Positions 8,268 through 17,781 of a stretch of DNA of 64,000 bases are shown in pieces. The notes beneath the pieces were generated by a model that was given only the letters and a program-made list of their open reading frames with translations, searched no databases and was not told where the DNA came from. The position numbers and the translations under genes are program-made. Position 1 is the first letter of the stretch. The number at the start of each line of letters is the position of its first letter. This DNA is from Oceanospirillaceae bacterium (GTDB lineage Bacteria > Pseudomonadota > Gammaproteobacteria > Pseudomonadales > Litoribrevibacteraceae): contig JADFAD010000005.1 in the NCBI GenBank assembly GCA_015665455.1, positions 186,001-250,000 of the forward strand. Reading direction: 5' to 3'.

Positions 8268-8870
8268 ATGCCAGTATATAGAACACCTGCTGCACCTCAT
8301 ATATATGAATACGAAGAAAAACGCAGTCGATTTGTAGCGCACTTGGCACATCTTAATTCAGAAACCGAATTTAAAGAACTTTTAAGTACGATAAGAAAAG
8401 AACACCCGAAAGCCAGTCACCATTGCTGGGCTTATATCCTTGATATGCCTAATAATGTTCACAGTTGGAACCAAAGTGATGATGGCGAACCTAAAGGCAC
8501 TGCTGGGAAACCCATGCTTAATATCCTAACCCACGCAGATGTAGGTGAATGCTGTGTGATCATCGCTCGATATTTTGGTGGTACCAAGCTAGGTACCGGC
8601 GGTCTGGTCAGGGCTTACTCTGCAGCAACCAAACTGGTGTTGGATGAAGCACAATGGGCACCACTGGAAGCAAAAGTGAATGTAAAACTTTTTTCTGACT
8701 ATCAAGAGATCAATCAGGTTCAACGCTGGATGCAACAGAACAATATCCAACCGATTAACCAGACATTCGAAGAAAAAGTACAAATAAATCTACAAATAAC
8801 TGAATCCCAATTTGACGAATTACTATCTATCGTTGAGGATTTAAGACATACAGAAGTAAAGAACGCATAA
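8268..8870 (+). CDS. yigZ: YigZ/IMPACT family protein
   Basis: A 200-residue protein of the YigZ (UPF0029/IMPACT) family, related to the eukaryotic regulator of Gcn2 and thought to act near translation. The N-terminal domain shows KRSRFVAHL, then SHHCWAYIL, the hallmark SDDGEPKGTAGKP and YFGGTKLGTGGLVRAY. The C-terminal ~70 residues are the DUF1949 domain. ATG 8268 follows an AAAGAA-rich stretch. The Lon-type protease gene starts 33 bases after its stop, so the two are probably co-transcribed. An Anr/FNR box lies 58 bases upstream. Confidence 0.9.
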   Translation: MPVYRTPAAPHIYEYEEKRSRFVAHLAHLNSETEFKELLSTIRKEHPKASHHCWAYILDMPNNVHSWNQSDDGEPKGTAGKPMLNILTHADVGECCVIIARYFGGTKLGTGGLVRAYSAATKLVLDEAQWAPLEAKVNVKLFSDYQEINQVQRWMQQNNIQPINQTFEEKVQINLQITESQFDELLSIVEDLRHTEVKNA

Positions 8871-8903
8871 GTCATCATGCGCTCATGAAAAAGGACACCG
8901 ACT

Positions 8904-11351
8904 ATGGAAAGACACCCCAAGCGACTTAAACCGAGTGATTTGACCGCTGCATTTGCAACACCTGCGGATCAATACAGTTCGACCAGTGAAGTAGAACCTT
9001 TTGACGGTATCTTAGGTCAAGACAGAGCAGTAACAGCCATTGAGTTTGGCGTAGCCATGGACAGACCCGGCTATAATATCTATCTCATGGGGGAATCAGG
9101 AACAGGTCGATCTTCCTACGTTCAGGACTACTTAGCCAACATAGCCACAGACCAAGAAACACCCAGTGACTGGATCTATGTAAATCACTTTGAAAGCCCT
9201 AAAGAGCCGATGGCAATAGAGCTGCCTGCCGGTCTCGCAAACGACTTCAAACTTGATTTAGAACGGTTTGTGGATAACCTGCTCAGCACCTTTCCATCGG
9301 TGTTCGAACACCCAACGTATCAGCACAATAAAAATCAGATTGATCGAGCATTCAATCAACAATACGACCAAGCCTTGGATAACGTTGAGCGTGAAGCGCT
9401 GCGCTCATCCATCGCCGTATTTAAAGATTCTGGCACCATTACCTTCACGCCGATTAAAGACGGTAAAGCCTTAGACGAAACTGAGTTCGCGCAACTGCCT
9501 GATGAAGACAGAGACATCGTTCATCAAACCATCAGCAATCTGGAAGACATGCTCAATAACGAGTTGATCAATCTTCCCCAATGGCGCCGTGAAAGTAATG
9601 AGCAGCTTCGTAAACTGAATCAAGCCACCATCAGTGACGCCGTTGAGCCCTTATTAAAACCCATTAAGAAGAGCTACGGTAAATACAATGGGGTGAAGCT
9701 TTTCTTAGAAAGAACACGCGAACACCTACTCAAGACGGTCATTGATCAGCTCGTAGAAGAACGTGCTTTGGAAAAAATGGAAGATGCTCAAAAACGCATC
9801 TTATTGCTTGATCAATACGAACCAAGCATTATGGTGTCGCGTTCCCAAGAGAGCGGCGCTCCGGTCATTTATGAAAGCCACCCAAGTTACCGTAATTTAT
9901 TCGGTCGTATTGAATACACGCCCGACCAAGGCACCTTAACCACCAACTACCGGCAAATTGTTCCCGGGGCGCTGCACAAGGCCAATGGCGGTTATTTGGT
10001 CATTGAAGCCGACAAGCTGCTGTCAGAGCCTTTTGTATGGGATGCTCTAAAACGTGCCATTAAATCCCGACGCTTAACCATGGAATCGCCCTATTCAGAC
10101 ATGGGATTACTGAGCCCTGCAACTCTGACACCAGACAGTATCCCTCTGCACGTCAAAATCATCCTCATTGGATCTCGGGAAGTTTATTACCTCCTACAAG
10201 ATTACGATGATGAGTTCAGAGAATTATTCCGTGTTCTAGTGGACTTCGATGAGCGCCTACCAAGAACCCCAACGGCAATCACCTTCTTCACTCAGCTACT
10301 AAAGAGCCGAGTGGATGAAAAAAGCTATAAAGATTTATCGGCTGACGGGGTTTCCCGTATGATCGAGTACAGCTCTCGATTAGCGGATAACCAGAAACAT
10401 CTATCCGCCCGCATTGGTGATATTTTTGAGCTATTAGGTGAAGCGGAGCTGGTTCGTAAATTGGCGCGCGGCTCAATGATTGAACGCAAACACATTGACA
10501 AAGCGCTGGCCGCCAAACAAAACCGAACGGGTCGTATTGCAGATCGAATTCTTGAAGAAATGCTCGATGATTCCATCTTAATTGGCACCGATGGCGAGGC
10601 CGTCGGGAAAATTAATGGCCTTACCGTACTCGAAATCGGCGACTCAACCTTTGGCACACCTGCACGAATTACCGCCGTGGTTTACCCCGGTTCTCGCGGC
10701 ATCGTAGATATTGAACGAGAAGCCAATCTGGGCCAAGCCATACACTCTAAAGGCGTGATGATCATGAGTGGTTACATGGGCAGTCGTTATACCACAGACT
10801 TCCCGTTGGCCATGTCAGCAAGTTTGGCTATGGAGCAAAGCTACGGTCACATCGATGGCGACAGTGCTTCGCTTGCCGAACTCTGCTGCTTGCTTTCCGC
10901 TCTGACTAAAACCCCGATCAAGCAATCGCTTTCCATGACGGGTTCCATGAACCAACACGGTGAAGTTCAAGCCATTGGGGGCGTGAATGAAAAGATCGAA
11001 GGTTTCTTCCGTCTATGTGAAGCACGAGGTTTAACAGGCGATCACGGAGTTATTATTCCGAAGTCGAATGTACGTAACCTTATTCTTGATCAACGAATCA
11101 TCGATGCAGTTGAAGCGGGTCAATTCCACATCTTTGCTGTAGGCCATGCCGACGAAGCCCTTGAGTTATTAACAGGCGCGGTTCCGGGTGAAGAAGATAA
11201 AGATGGCGTGTTCCCTGAAGATACGTTCAATGGCCGAGTAGTCACACGACTGAAAGAGCTCGCAGATATTGATGAAGGCCTTGAGGAAGAAGAGGACGAA
11301 GAAGCAAATCAAGCACAAGCCACTGAAGAAAAAGTAAAAGATAAGAAATAA
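8904..11351 (+). CDS. Lon-type ATP-dependent protease, LonB/YcbZ-like
   Basis: An 815-residue AAA+ protease of the branch that includes E. coli YcbZ. Walker A is GESGTGRSS at residues 63-71. The middle (about 120-330) is a helical insertion. The C-terminal Lon protease domain holds the catalytic dyad Ser654 (DGDSASLAE) and Lys697 (NEKIEGFF), 43 residues apart as in canonical Lon. The last ~30 residues are a very acidic tail, rich in Glu, ending in Lys. The substrates are unknown. The protein is soluble, without the membrane segments of archaeal LonB. The gene follows yigZ closely and ends at a strong terminator. Confidence 0.9.
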   Translation: MERHPKRLKPSDLTAAFATPADQYSSTSEVEPFDGILGQDRAVTAIEFGVAMDRPGYNIYLMGESGTGRSSYVQDYLANIATDQETPSDWIYVNHFESPKEPMAIELPAGLANDFKLDLERFVDNLLSTFPSVFEHPTYQHNKNQIDRAFNQQYDQALDNVEREALRSSIAVFKDSGTITFTPIKDGKALDETEFAQLPDEDRDIVHQTISNLEDMLNNELINLPQWRRESNEQLRKLNQATISDAVEPLLKPIKKSYGKYNGVKLFLERTREHLLKTVIDQLVEERALEKMEDAQKRILLLDQYEPSIMVSRSQESGAPVIYESHPSYRNLFGRIEYTPDQGTLTTNYRQIVPGALHKANGGYLVIEADKLLSEPFVWDALKRAIKSRRLTMESPYSDMGLLSPATLTPDSIPLHVKIILIGSREVYYLLQDYDDEFRELFRVLVDFDERLPRTPTAITFFTQLLKSRVDEKSYKDLSADGVSRMIEYSSRLADNQKHLSARIGDIFELLGEAELVRKLARGSMIERKHIDKALAAKQNRTGRIADRILEEMLDDSILIGTDGEAVGKINGLTVLEIGDSTFGTPARITAVVYPGSRGIVDIEREANLGQAIHSKGVMIMSGYMGSRYTTDFPLAMSASLAMEQSYGHIDGDSASLAELCCLLSALTKTPIKQSLSMTGSMNQHGEVQAIGGVNEKIEGFFRLCEARGLTGDHGVIIPKSNVRNLILDQRIIDAVEAGQFHIFAVGHADEALELLTGAVPGEEDKDGVFPEDTFNGRVVTRLKELADIDEGLEEEEDEEANQAQATEEKVKDKK

Positions 11352-11356
11352 AGTAC

Positions 11357-11391
11357 AAAAAGGCCGGACATCTGTCCGGCCTTTGTTTTAT
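11357..11391. terminator. bidirectional intrinsic terminator
   Basis: AAAGGCCGGACA and TGTCCGGCCTTT pair around a two-base TC gap, followed by TGTTTTATTT on the plus strand and preceded by an A-run. It separates the Lon-type gene from the convergent MBL-bamC-dapA operon. Confidence 0.85.
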
Positions 11392-11445
11392 TTAATCAAA
11401 TTAAGTACTCAGGAACACTCAACGAAGAAATAGATAACTAAAAAA

Positions 11446-12249
<804 letters not shown>

Positions 12250-12250
<1 letters not shown>

Positions 12251-13374
12251 TAGTACAAGCGATCCTGTACGAACTCAAGAATTTCTAATGCTTCGGTCTT
12301 TTCAACGCGATTGCCTTCGGTGTCCATAACGACAACCTGAGCACGGTACTCGTCAATCTCTGTCACCTTAAGCACCCGCTTACGATCACTTTCCTCAATC
12401 AAGTCAGCACCAAAAATACGAGCAAAGATACCTGGCTCTTCTTGTTTTGCGCGCTCATTGTAGGTAATGAAAATATTACCTTCTGAACGGTTTCGGTCAG
12501 TCACTTTAAGAATGCGTTCATCTTCAGACTTAACAACCGATGCCCAAGCACGATCAAAACGAGCTTCCAACTGAAGTGCAACGGAATCATCAACGTTCAC
12601 AATACCAACACGAGATTTACCCACAATGCCTTCAGCCAAGAATGACGTTGTTTGGCCTGAAACCACTTGCTTAGCAAGATAAGTAATTAACTCATCGATG
12701 ACCGCAGCGGATAAAGCAAGGTTCTCTGATTGCGTTGGCCATGCTTCGTTTGGCTCATACACGCTTGGCGCAGACGCACTGTCATACAAACCCACGGAAC
12801 GTTGAACCACGTGCACTTCCGTCAAACCGCGACGAATGCCCTGTTCAACCGATACACGATACTTATCAAGCAGATCATCTCCTAGATAAACACGACCTTT
12901 CACTCGGTTCATCAAAGACTGACGCTCATCGTTTCGTTTCACCCAACGCGTTTCAAGCACACCTTTATTTGGCTGTTCATAAACAACAGCAACGCGGTGT
13001 AGGTCCCAAAACTGACGCACAAGCGGCCAAACTTGGTTCGGCGGCTGTGCTACGACAATCCAACGTTGATCATCCAACTTACGCAGCTGAACACCGTCTT
13101 TATCATCCGTCAGAGATAGACTCTCTGGCCTAGGCACTTCAGCGATTAACTCACCCGCACCTAACTTATCTGCATCCGGAATAGGAAAGAGATCAATGAA
13201 CTCGACAGAGGGTTGACCCGGCAAGCCTTGAGTCGGCTTGGTCACTTCGATGTGTTTGTACTCTTCATCAAGGTCTGAAAACAAAGAACATGATGACAAC
13301 ACAAGCGCAGCCGACAAAGCACCTACCGTCTTAATCAGCTTACTTGAACCACTTAACTTTAGTTTTTCAGACAC
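12250..13374 (-). CDS. bamC: outer membrane protein assembly factor BamC
   Basis: A 374-residue lipoprotein of the BAM complex that inserts beta-barrels into the outer membrane. The signal peptide ends at lipobox LSSC (Cys29), followed by an unstructured segment and two helix-grip domains: residues ~90-200, with RWIVVAQPPNQVWPLVRQFW, and ~215-370. The N-region is longer than usual (about 15 residues before the hydrophobic core). It lies between dapA and the MBL gene in the same order as in Pseudomonas and E. coli (dapA-bamC). The spacing from dapA is 35 bases, which suggests one transcript. Confidence 0.92.
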
Positions 13375-13409
13375 TCAATCTTCCTTAACCTTTAAACACC
13401 AATATTCAA

Positions 13410-14288
13410 CTAAGAAACCGCACCCGCAGTTTTAAGCGCTTCATGCACCTGAGCTTGATACTTCTTATCAAGAACCGTCAGGGGTAAACGAATCCCCGGG
13501 CCGACAACGCCCATATCAAATAGAGCCCACTTTACTGGAATTGGGTTACTCTCAACAAACATTGCCTGATGCACATGCATGATTGAATCATTCAGTGCTT
13601 TCGCTTCTTCTGCTTTACCGTCTGCAGCAAGCTTACACAGCTTCGCCATTTCAGCCGGTAATACATTGGCTGTTACAGAAATGTTTCCGTGACCGCCTTG
13701 TAAAATTAATTGATAAGCCGTTGCATCATCGCCAGAGTAAACTGCGATTTTCTCGCCAACCAAATCAATCACCTGTTGGGCTCGATCTAAGTCACCCGTT
13801 GCTTCTTTGATGCCAATAACATTTTTAAGTTCAGCAATTCGAGCAACCGTTTCAGGCAACATATCGCAAGCGGTACGGCCAGGTACGTTATAAAGAATCT
13901 GGGGAATATCAACTGCATCAGAAATGGCTTTATGATGCAGATACAAACCTTCTTGCGTTGGCTTGTTGTAGTACGGCGTCACTAGCAAGCATGCATCCGC
14001 ACCAGATTGACGAGCAGTTTCTGTCAATTCAATGGCCTCTGCCGTGCTGTTTGCGCCTGTACCCGCAATCACAGGGATACGACCAGCCACACGATTTACC
14101 ACGTGTTTAATTACCAGACAGTGCTCTTTCACATCAAGAGTCGCAGACTCCCCCGTGGTACCTACCGCAACGATAGAATCAGTACCGTTTTCAATATGAA
14201 AATCGATTAAACGGTCAAGAGCATCCCAGTCGACTTTATCGTTGTCGAGCATAGGGGTAATAAGTGCAACTATACTGCCAGTAATCAT
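13410..14288 (-). CDS. dapA: 4-hydroxy-tetrahydrodipicolinate synthase
   Basis: DapA condenses pyruvate with aspartate semialdehyde, the first committed step to diaminopimelate and lysine. The 292-residue TIM-barrel protein shows GTTGES for substrate binding, YYNKPTQEGL, YNVPGRT with the catalytic Tyr region, and the Schiff-base Lys in IGIKEATGD. The ATG at 14288 (MITGSIVALITPM) has GAGAGG upstream and matches the family start; an in-frame upstream start at 14321 adds 11 unlikely residues. First gene of dapA-bamC-MBL, divergent from gcvR. No lysine riboswitch is visible in the 214-bp upstream gap. Confidence 0.95.
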   Translation of the reverse strand: MITGSIVALITPMLDNDKVDWDALDRLIDFHIENGTDSIVAVGTTGESATLDVKEHCLVIKHVVNRVAGRIPVIAGTGANSTAEAIELTETARQSGADACLLVTPYYNKPTQEGLYLHHKAISDAVDIPQILYNVPGRTACDMLPETVARIAELKNVIGIKEATGDLDRAQQVIDLVGEKIAVYSGDDATAYQLILQGGHGNISVTANVLPAEMAKLCKLAADGKAEEAKALNDSIMHVHQAMFVESNPIPVKWALFDMGVVGPGIRLPLTVLDKKYQAQVHEALKTAGAVS

Positions 14289-14502
14289 TTGGCCTCTCCA
14301 TTGGTATTCCAAGCCGCACATTTTAGAGACCTACCCGTGATGACACAAGGGATATAACCTCGATTCAGTCGCTTTATACAAAATTCATCTTCATTGTTTA
14401 ACAACAACCCGCCATCGCCTATGATTGAGGTACTTAATATCATTAATAAATAACAAATAATTTAATAACTGCGCGTTACCAACGCAGCTTAAAGGGAAAT
14501 GT

Positions 14503-15039
14503 ATGTCTCAATCACCAAATAATCTTGTTATCACCGCCTTAGGTTCTGACCGCCCAGGTATCGTTAATGATTTATCCAGCCTAATCGCAAATCATCAATG
14601 CAACATCGTCGACAGCCGTATGACCGTATTAGGCGGTGAATTTGCCATCATAATGATGATCAGCGGCAACGACAGCGGCATCAAAGAACTTGAAAGCCAA
14701 CTAAGTGCAGAAGCAGAAGAACTGAACCTAACCACCATCATCAAGCGCACCAGTGGCCGTGAAACCTGTCATGACACCATTGCCTACATCACCGAAGTCA
14801 TTGCCATTGATAACCCAGGCATCGTATCCGACATCGCAGGCTTCTTCTCAACCCGTAAAATTAACATTGATGATTTAACAACAGGGACTTATGCTGCGCC
14901 GCACACGGGCACGCAGATGTTTAACCTCACCATGCGAGTGAACATTCCAAGTTCGTTAAGTGTATCTCAGCTGAAAGACGACTTTATTCAGTTCTGTGAT
15001 GATCGTAACCTTGATGCCAGCATCGAACCATTACGATAA
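14503..15039 (+). CDS. gcvR: glycine cleavage system transcriptional repressor GcvR-like
   Basis: A 178-residue protein made of two ACT domains, residues ~5-75 and ~92-175, each with the glycine-binding type loop (GSDRPGIVNDL; AIDNPGIVSDIAGFF). In E. coli, GcvR binds glycine and represses the gcv operon through contact with GcvA. It has no DNA-binding domain, as in the family. It is divergent from dapA and upstream of bcp, the same order as in Pseudomonas and in E. coli. A GGGAA ribosome site precedes the ATG. Confidence 0.88.
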   Translation: MSQSPNNLVITALGSDRPGIVNDLSSLIANHQCNIVDSRMTVLGGEFAIIMMISGNDSGIKELESQLSAEAEELNLTTIIKRTSGRETCHDTIAYITEVIAIDNPGIVSDIAGFFSTRKINIDDLTTGTYAAPHTGTQMFNLTMRVNIPSSLSVSQLKDDFIQFCDDRNLDASIEPLR

Positions 15040-15192
15040 AAACATACGATAGATATATACGTTTGAAATAAAGATTCTTAGTGGTATCTAAGAATTGGGA
15101 ATCAGCAGCACCGCTGCTGAGACCTTGATGATGAAAGTAGAAAATCAAAAGCTCAAATTAAAAAGCACGACATTAAACGCACGGAAAAAACA

Positions 15193-15660
15193 ATGACAGA
15201 ACTCGCCGTAGGCCAAGCAGTACCCGACTTCACCTCTGAAGCCACCAACGACACGACCGTTGCCCTTTCAGCATTGAAAGGTAAAAACGTAGTGATTTAT
15301 TTCTACCCAAAAGACAACACCCCCGGTTGCACAACCGAAGGCCAAAACTTCCGTGATTTGAATGCCGAGTTTGAAGCCAACAACACAGTAATTTTTGGTG
15401 TTTCTCGTGACTCCATCAAAGTACACACGAACTTCAGAGCCAAGCACGAATTTCCATTCGAACTGATCTCAGACCCTGAAGAAGCTCTGTGTAAGCACTT
15501 TGACGTAATCAAGCTGAAAAAGCTGTATGGCAAAGAGTACATGGGCATCGAACGAAGCACCTTCTTGATCGATGGCGAAGGCGTATTGCGCAATGAATGG
15601 CGTAAAGTAAAAGTTAAAGGCCATGTGGATGAAGTATTAGAAGCAGTGAAGTCTCTGTAA
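15193..15660 (+). CDS. bcp: peroxiredoxin, thioredoxin-dependent thiol peroxidase Bcp
   Basis: A 155-residue peroxiredoxin that reduces peroxides in the cytoplasm. The peroxidatic Cys46 lies in DNTPGCTTEG. The resolving Cys that E. coli Bcp carries five residues later is Gln51 here, so the enzyme may be a 1-Cys type or use another Cys, such as the one in EEALCKHF. It follows gcvR by 153 bases and ends at a clear terminator. In Pseudomonas the next gene is perM; here a 2.5-kb accessory insert intervenes. Confidence 0.93.
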   Translation: MTELAVGQAVPDFTSEATNDTTVALSALKGKNVVIYFYPKDNTPGCTTEGQNFRDLNAEFEANNTVIFGVSRDSIKVHTNFRAKHEFPFELISDPEEALCKHFDVIKLKKLYGKEYMGIERSTFLIDGEGVLRNEWRKVKVKGHVDEVLEAVKSL

Positions 15661-15671
15661 ATCTTTTCTTC

Positions 15672-15705
15672 AAAAGGGCTTTTCTTGTAAAAGCCCTTTA
15701 TTTTA
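15672..15705 (+). terminator. bcp terminator
   Basis: AAAGGGCTTTT and AAAAGCCCTTT pair around a short loop and are followed by ATTTTATT. Confidence 0.85.
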
Positions 15706-15782
15706 TTACATAAACAATACTCCCTTCTGTTCCGCCTTATTTACAGAACAAACTTATCTTTACGAACATACTCCTAGTTTTT

Positions 15783-15927
15783 TCTCATAACGACCAGCAA
15801 ATCGTGCCTGAATATTGGGTAGAAGAAATGCAACGCGAATAAAAACATTGGGCAGGCCAACAATCGACTGATGGAACAGGTTAATAAGTACGTAGAGCTA
15901 TTAGGGGGAGCTCTGCTTGCTCAATAA
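15783..15927 (+). pseudogene. frameshifted C-terminal coding remnant
   Basis: Two short open stretches abut in different plus-strand frames. The first reads IVPEYWVEEMQRE and stops at 15840. One base over, the second reads NRLMEQVNKYVELLGGALLAQ and stops at 15927. Both look like real, amphipathic protein sequence, yet neither has a start or ribosome site. I read this as the last ~45 codons of a gene broken by a frameshift, whose 5' part is lost. The product cannot be named. It faces the Imm11-like gene. Confidence 0.3.
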
Positions 15928-15938
15928 ATTCAATGAAA

Positions 15939-16529
15939 TTAAACAATCAACATCTCAGTAACTTTTTCAAAAAAGATATCAATCAAAGGCTCATCCAACG
16001 CAGTTAGGGCCTTATAAACACGTTCATTGCAAAGCAATCCACTATTCCCTTCAGGGAAAAACAAATCACTGCCATCAAAATACTCGTCTTCTATCCGATA
16101 GCCATACTCCAATACAACAAAACCATCTCTATGGCCTTCAACAGGTATTTTCTTTTCTACGGCGAAGCGTTTATCTAACGCACCACAGCGACCAGTGATG
16201 ATTAAACAGTGGTAACCCTCCACCGGTTTTTTAGTACGCTTACGGCGTAAAGTTATGGGTATACTTTTCCAGCCTGTGGCCTCTATATCGCGCAGGCATT
16301 GAATCACTCGTTCACTAACAATCGGCAGTGAAAGCGAGCAGCTCACACCATCAGACACTCTACGACCTATTAAATCTTTAAATCTTAGTTCAAAGGGCGG
16401 ATTTATTTCTCCTCTTAAAAAAGCACGTGAATCAAAGTCTTTGACTTTCCAGTCAATATATGTATGAAGAGAGCTTTTATTATCTAAATCCCCTAGACTT
16501 ACACCATATGTACTCTTAGAATTAAACAT
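15939..16529 (-). CDS. putative Imm11-like (DUF1629-type) immunity protein
   Basis: A 196-residue soluble acidic protein. Its C-terminal part, with GSDLFFPEGN, then CNERVYKALTAL and IFFEKVTEML, has the layout of the Imm11/MXAN_0049 (DUF1629) immunity family, in which a short F/G motif precedes V-x5-L and a closing F-x2-V. This assignment is by pattern only. No cognate toxin is intact nearby. A decayed second copy lies directly upstream at 16.54-16.74 kb, as is common where immunity genes pile up. The gene sits in the accessory insert between bcp and perM. The start ATG at 16529 has only a weak purine stretch upstream. Confidence 0.45.
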   Translation of the reverse strand: MFNSKSTYGVSLGDLDNKSSLHTYIDWKVKDFDSRAFLRGEINPPFELRFKDLIGRRVSDGVSCSLSLPIVSERVIQCLRDIEATGWKSIPITLRRKRTKKPVEGYHCLIITGRCGALDKRFAVEKKIPVEGHRDGFVVLEYGYRIEDEYFDGSDLFFPEGNSGLLCNERVYKALTALDEPLIDIFFEKVTEMLIV

Positions 16530-16539
16530 GTAACATTCC

Positions 16540-16740
16540 CTTTTAAATAATCAGCATCCCAGTAATCTTTTCAAAAGAAATATCTGTCACCGCAGTTAAA
16601 GACTTATAACCACCACTAGGCCTTCAGTAAGCATTTTTTTTCTACCGCAAAGCGGTGATCTAACAAGCAGAGTAACCAGTGATGATAAAGCAAGAATAAC
16701 CCTCCGCTGATTTTTTAACAGATTCCAATTTCTACTGTAC
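16540..16740 (-). pseudogene. decayed second copy of the Imm11-like gene
   Basis: Read on the minus strand, the 3' end encodes TDISFEKITGMLII and a stop, against IDIFFEKVTEMLIV in the intact gene. A second block at about 16628-16715 matches intact-gene positions ~16141-16235 closely (shared stretches such as TCTAACAAGCA/TCTAACGCACC and ACCAGTGATGAT). The segment between is deleted and frames are broken, and the 5' third is missing. It is therefore a degraded tandem paralogue. The remainder of the gap to 16854 shows nothing recognisable. Confidence 0.7.
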
Positions 16741-16854
16741 AGATTAAATTCAATAGCCCCTCGCATTTTACCCAAGCGCTTATGTTCTGCCCGTATTAAT
16801 ACTAACTATTTAATACGAGCAGTTTAATGCACGCAATCACTGTTCAATTAGCAC

Positions 16855-17286
16855 TTACATCAAATCCCCCACCATCACCTGCAAATCAGACACTAATGCA
16901 CTGGCCGTTTGGGCTAAGTCTTCACGCACGGCAAAGCCATGACCGGAAGCTTCCGCTTGGCCTATAACGGCGGTAAGTGATTGGAGTTTTTCTAGCCGAG
17001 CCAGAATGGGGATTTTAATTTGCTTCGGTGTGCGCACACGCGACTTATCCACAGGGATCAGTTCATAACCCAGTGTTGCCGCTTCGATTTCTAACAACCG
17101 ATGGTCATTTGAGCGCAGTTGCTGCACCACAACGTATTGATAACTCATACGATGATACGAGTTTTTGAAATCACTGCTTTGGCTTTGTAACCAAGCGTGT
17201 TCTGTCTTTCTTATGTGATGTAAAACTTCTTGATAGTACGCTTCCGCACGTAACTTAATGCGGTTCTCTAATTCTACGTTCTCCAT
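16855..17286 (-). CDS. small helical protein downstream of a structured RNA
   Basis: A 143-residue, largely helical, soluble protein starting MENVELENRIKLRAEAYYQ, with no domain I can name. It has many charged residues, then a basic stretch (DKSRVRTPKQIK) and a C-terminal helix. The ATG at 17286 has AAGGA ten bases upstream. The same frame stays open for 60 more codons to an ATG at 17466, straight through the structured region; that extension is rich in Ala, Pro and Arg (SRVEARPCRR) and looks unlike the rest. From memory, short proteins fused in frame to a structured RNA leader occur in satellite-phage and P4-like elements; this is inference. It lies in the bcp-perM insert. Confidence 0.55.
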   Translation of the reverse strand: MENVELENRIKLRAEAYYQEVLHHIRKTEHAWLQSQSSDFKNSYHRMSYQYVVVQQLRSNDHRLLEIEAATLGYELIPVDKSRVRTPKQIKIPILARLEKLQSLTAVIGQAEASGHGFAVREDLAQTASALVSDLQVMVGDLM

Positions 17287-17313
17287 AGCCTTGCAGTCCT
17301 TTTCACAAAATAA

Positions 17314-17527
17314 GGAAGGCAAGGCCCCGACGCTTCCAGCAGGGACTACGAGTATGTTAATGTTCCTCCTGCAAGGTCGCGCTTCGACTCGGGACCCTGC
17401 CGGCCTCCGGAGTGTTGCAGCACTCGCGGGGGCACCTAACTGCGACAAGTGTAAACATGCACCCATCGCAGCCGGTTACGACATGTGTGCCTCTCGCTGA
17501 TATAGCCAGTTGGAGCACACCGTAACC
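17314..17527 (-). ncRNA. structured leader or regulatory RNA
   Basis: Five consecutive stem-loops can be drawn on the minus strand: 17474-17527 (GGTTACG/CGTAACC and GTGTGC/GCACAC), 17440-17471 (CTGCGA/TCGCAG), 17407-17429 (GAGTG/CACTC with CCG/CGG), 17371-17400 (GCAGGGTC/GACCTTGC, one G-U) and 17314-17337 (GGAAG/CTTCC). The stretch is visibly richer in G and C than its surroundings. It leads into the 143-residue gene, and the reading frame of that gene runs through it. No known riboswitch, CRISPR or tmRNA pattern fits. The rest of the 495-bp gap (17528-17781) has no clear gene. Confidence 0.45.
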
Positions 17528-17781
17528 AACAGCCAGTCTGCCCTGTGGGCTTATGGATCGTCAAGCCACCCGTCTCAGTCTTGTTTTCTCAATGCCCCAT
17601 GCAATCAGGGTTCGTAACGGTTCGCTTTGTCTAAGATAAATTCAGAGTAAAGAGAAACAATACTTTATTCGTAATAAAGCAGGAGAATTCAGAAGGGAAT
17701 AACGTTAAACACACCCCCGAAGGACTCAGGGGTTAGTGAACACAGCCACCGTCGTATGGTTTAAGAATCCATACAGTAGAG

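Noticed and set aside
12735-13133. A 132-codon plus-strand frame
   Set aside because: It lies fully antisense to bamC, which has a lipobox and family motifs.
14289-14502. Lysine riboswitch before dapA
   Set aside because: The gap shows no conserved lysine-riboswitch core and is too short for a full one together with the divergent gcvR promoter.
17258-17500. An 80-codon plus-strand frame through the structured RNA
   Set aside because: It is Arg/Ala/Pro rich, has no ribosome site and mirrors the stem-loops of the opposite strand.
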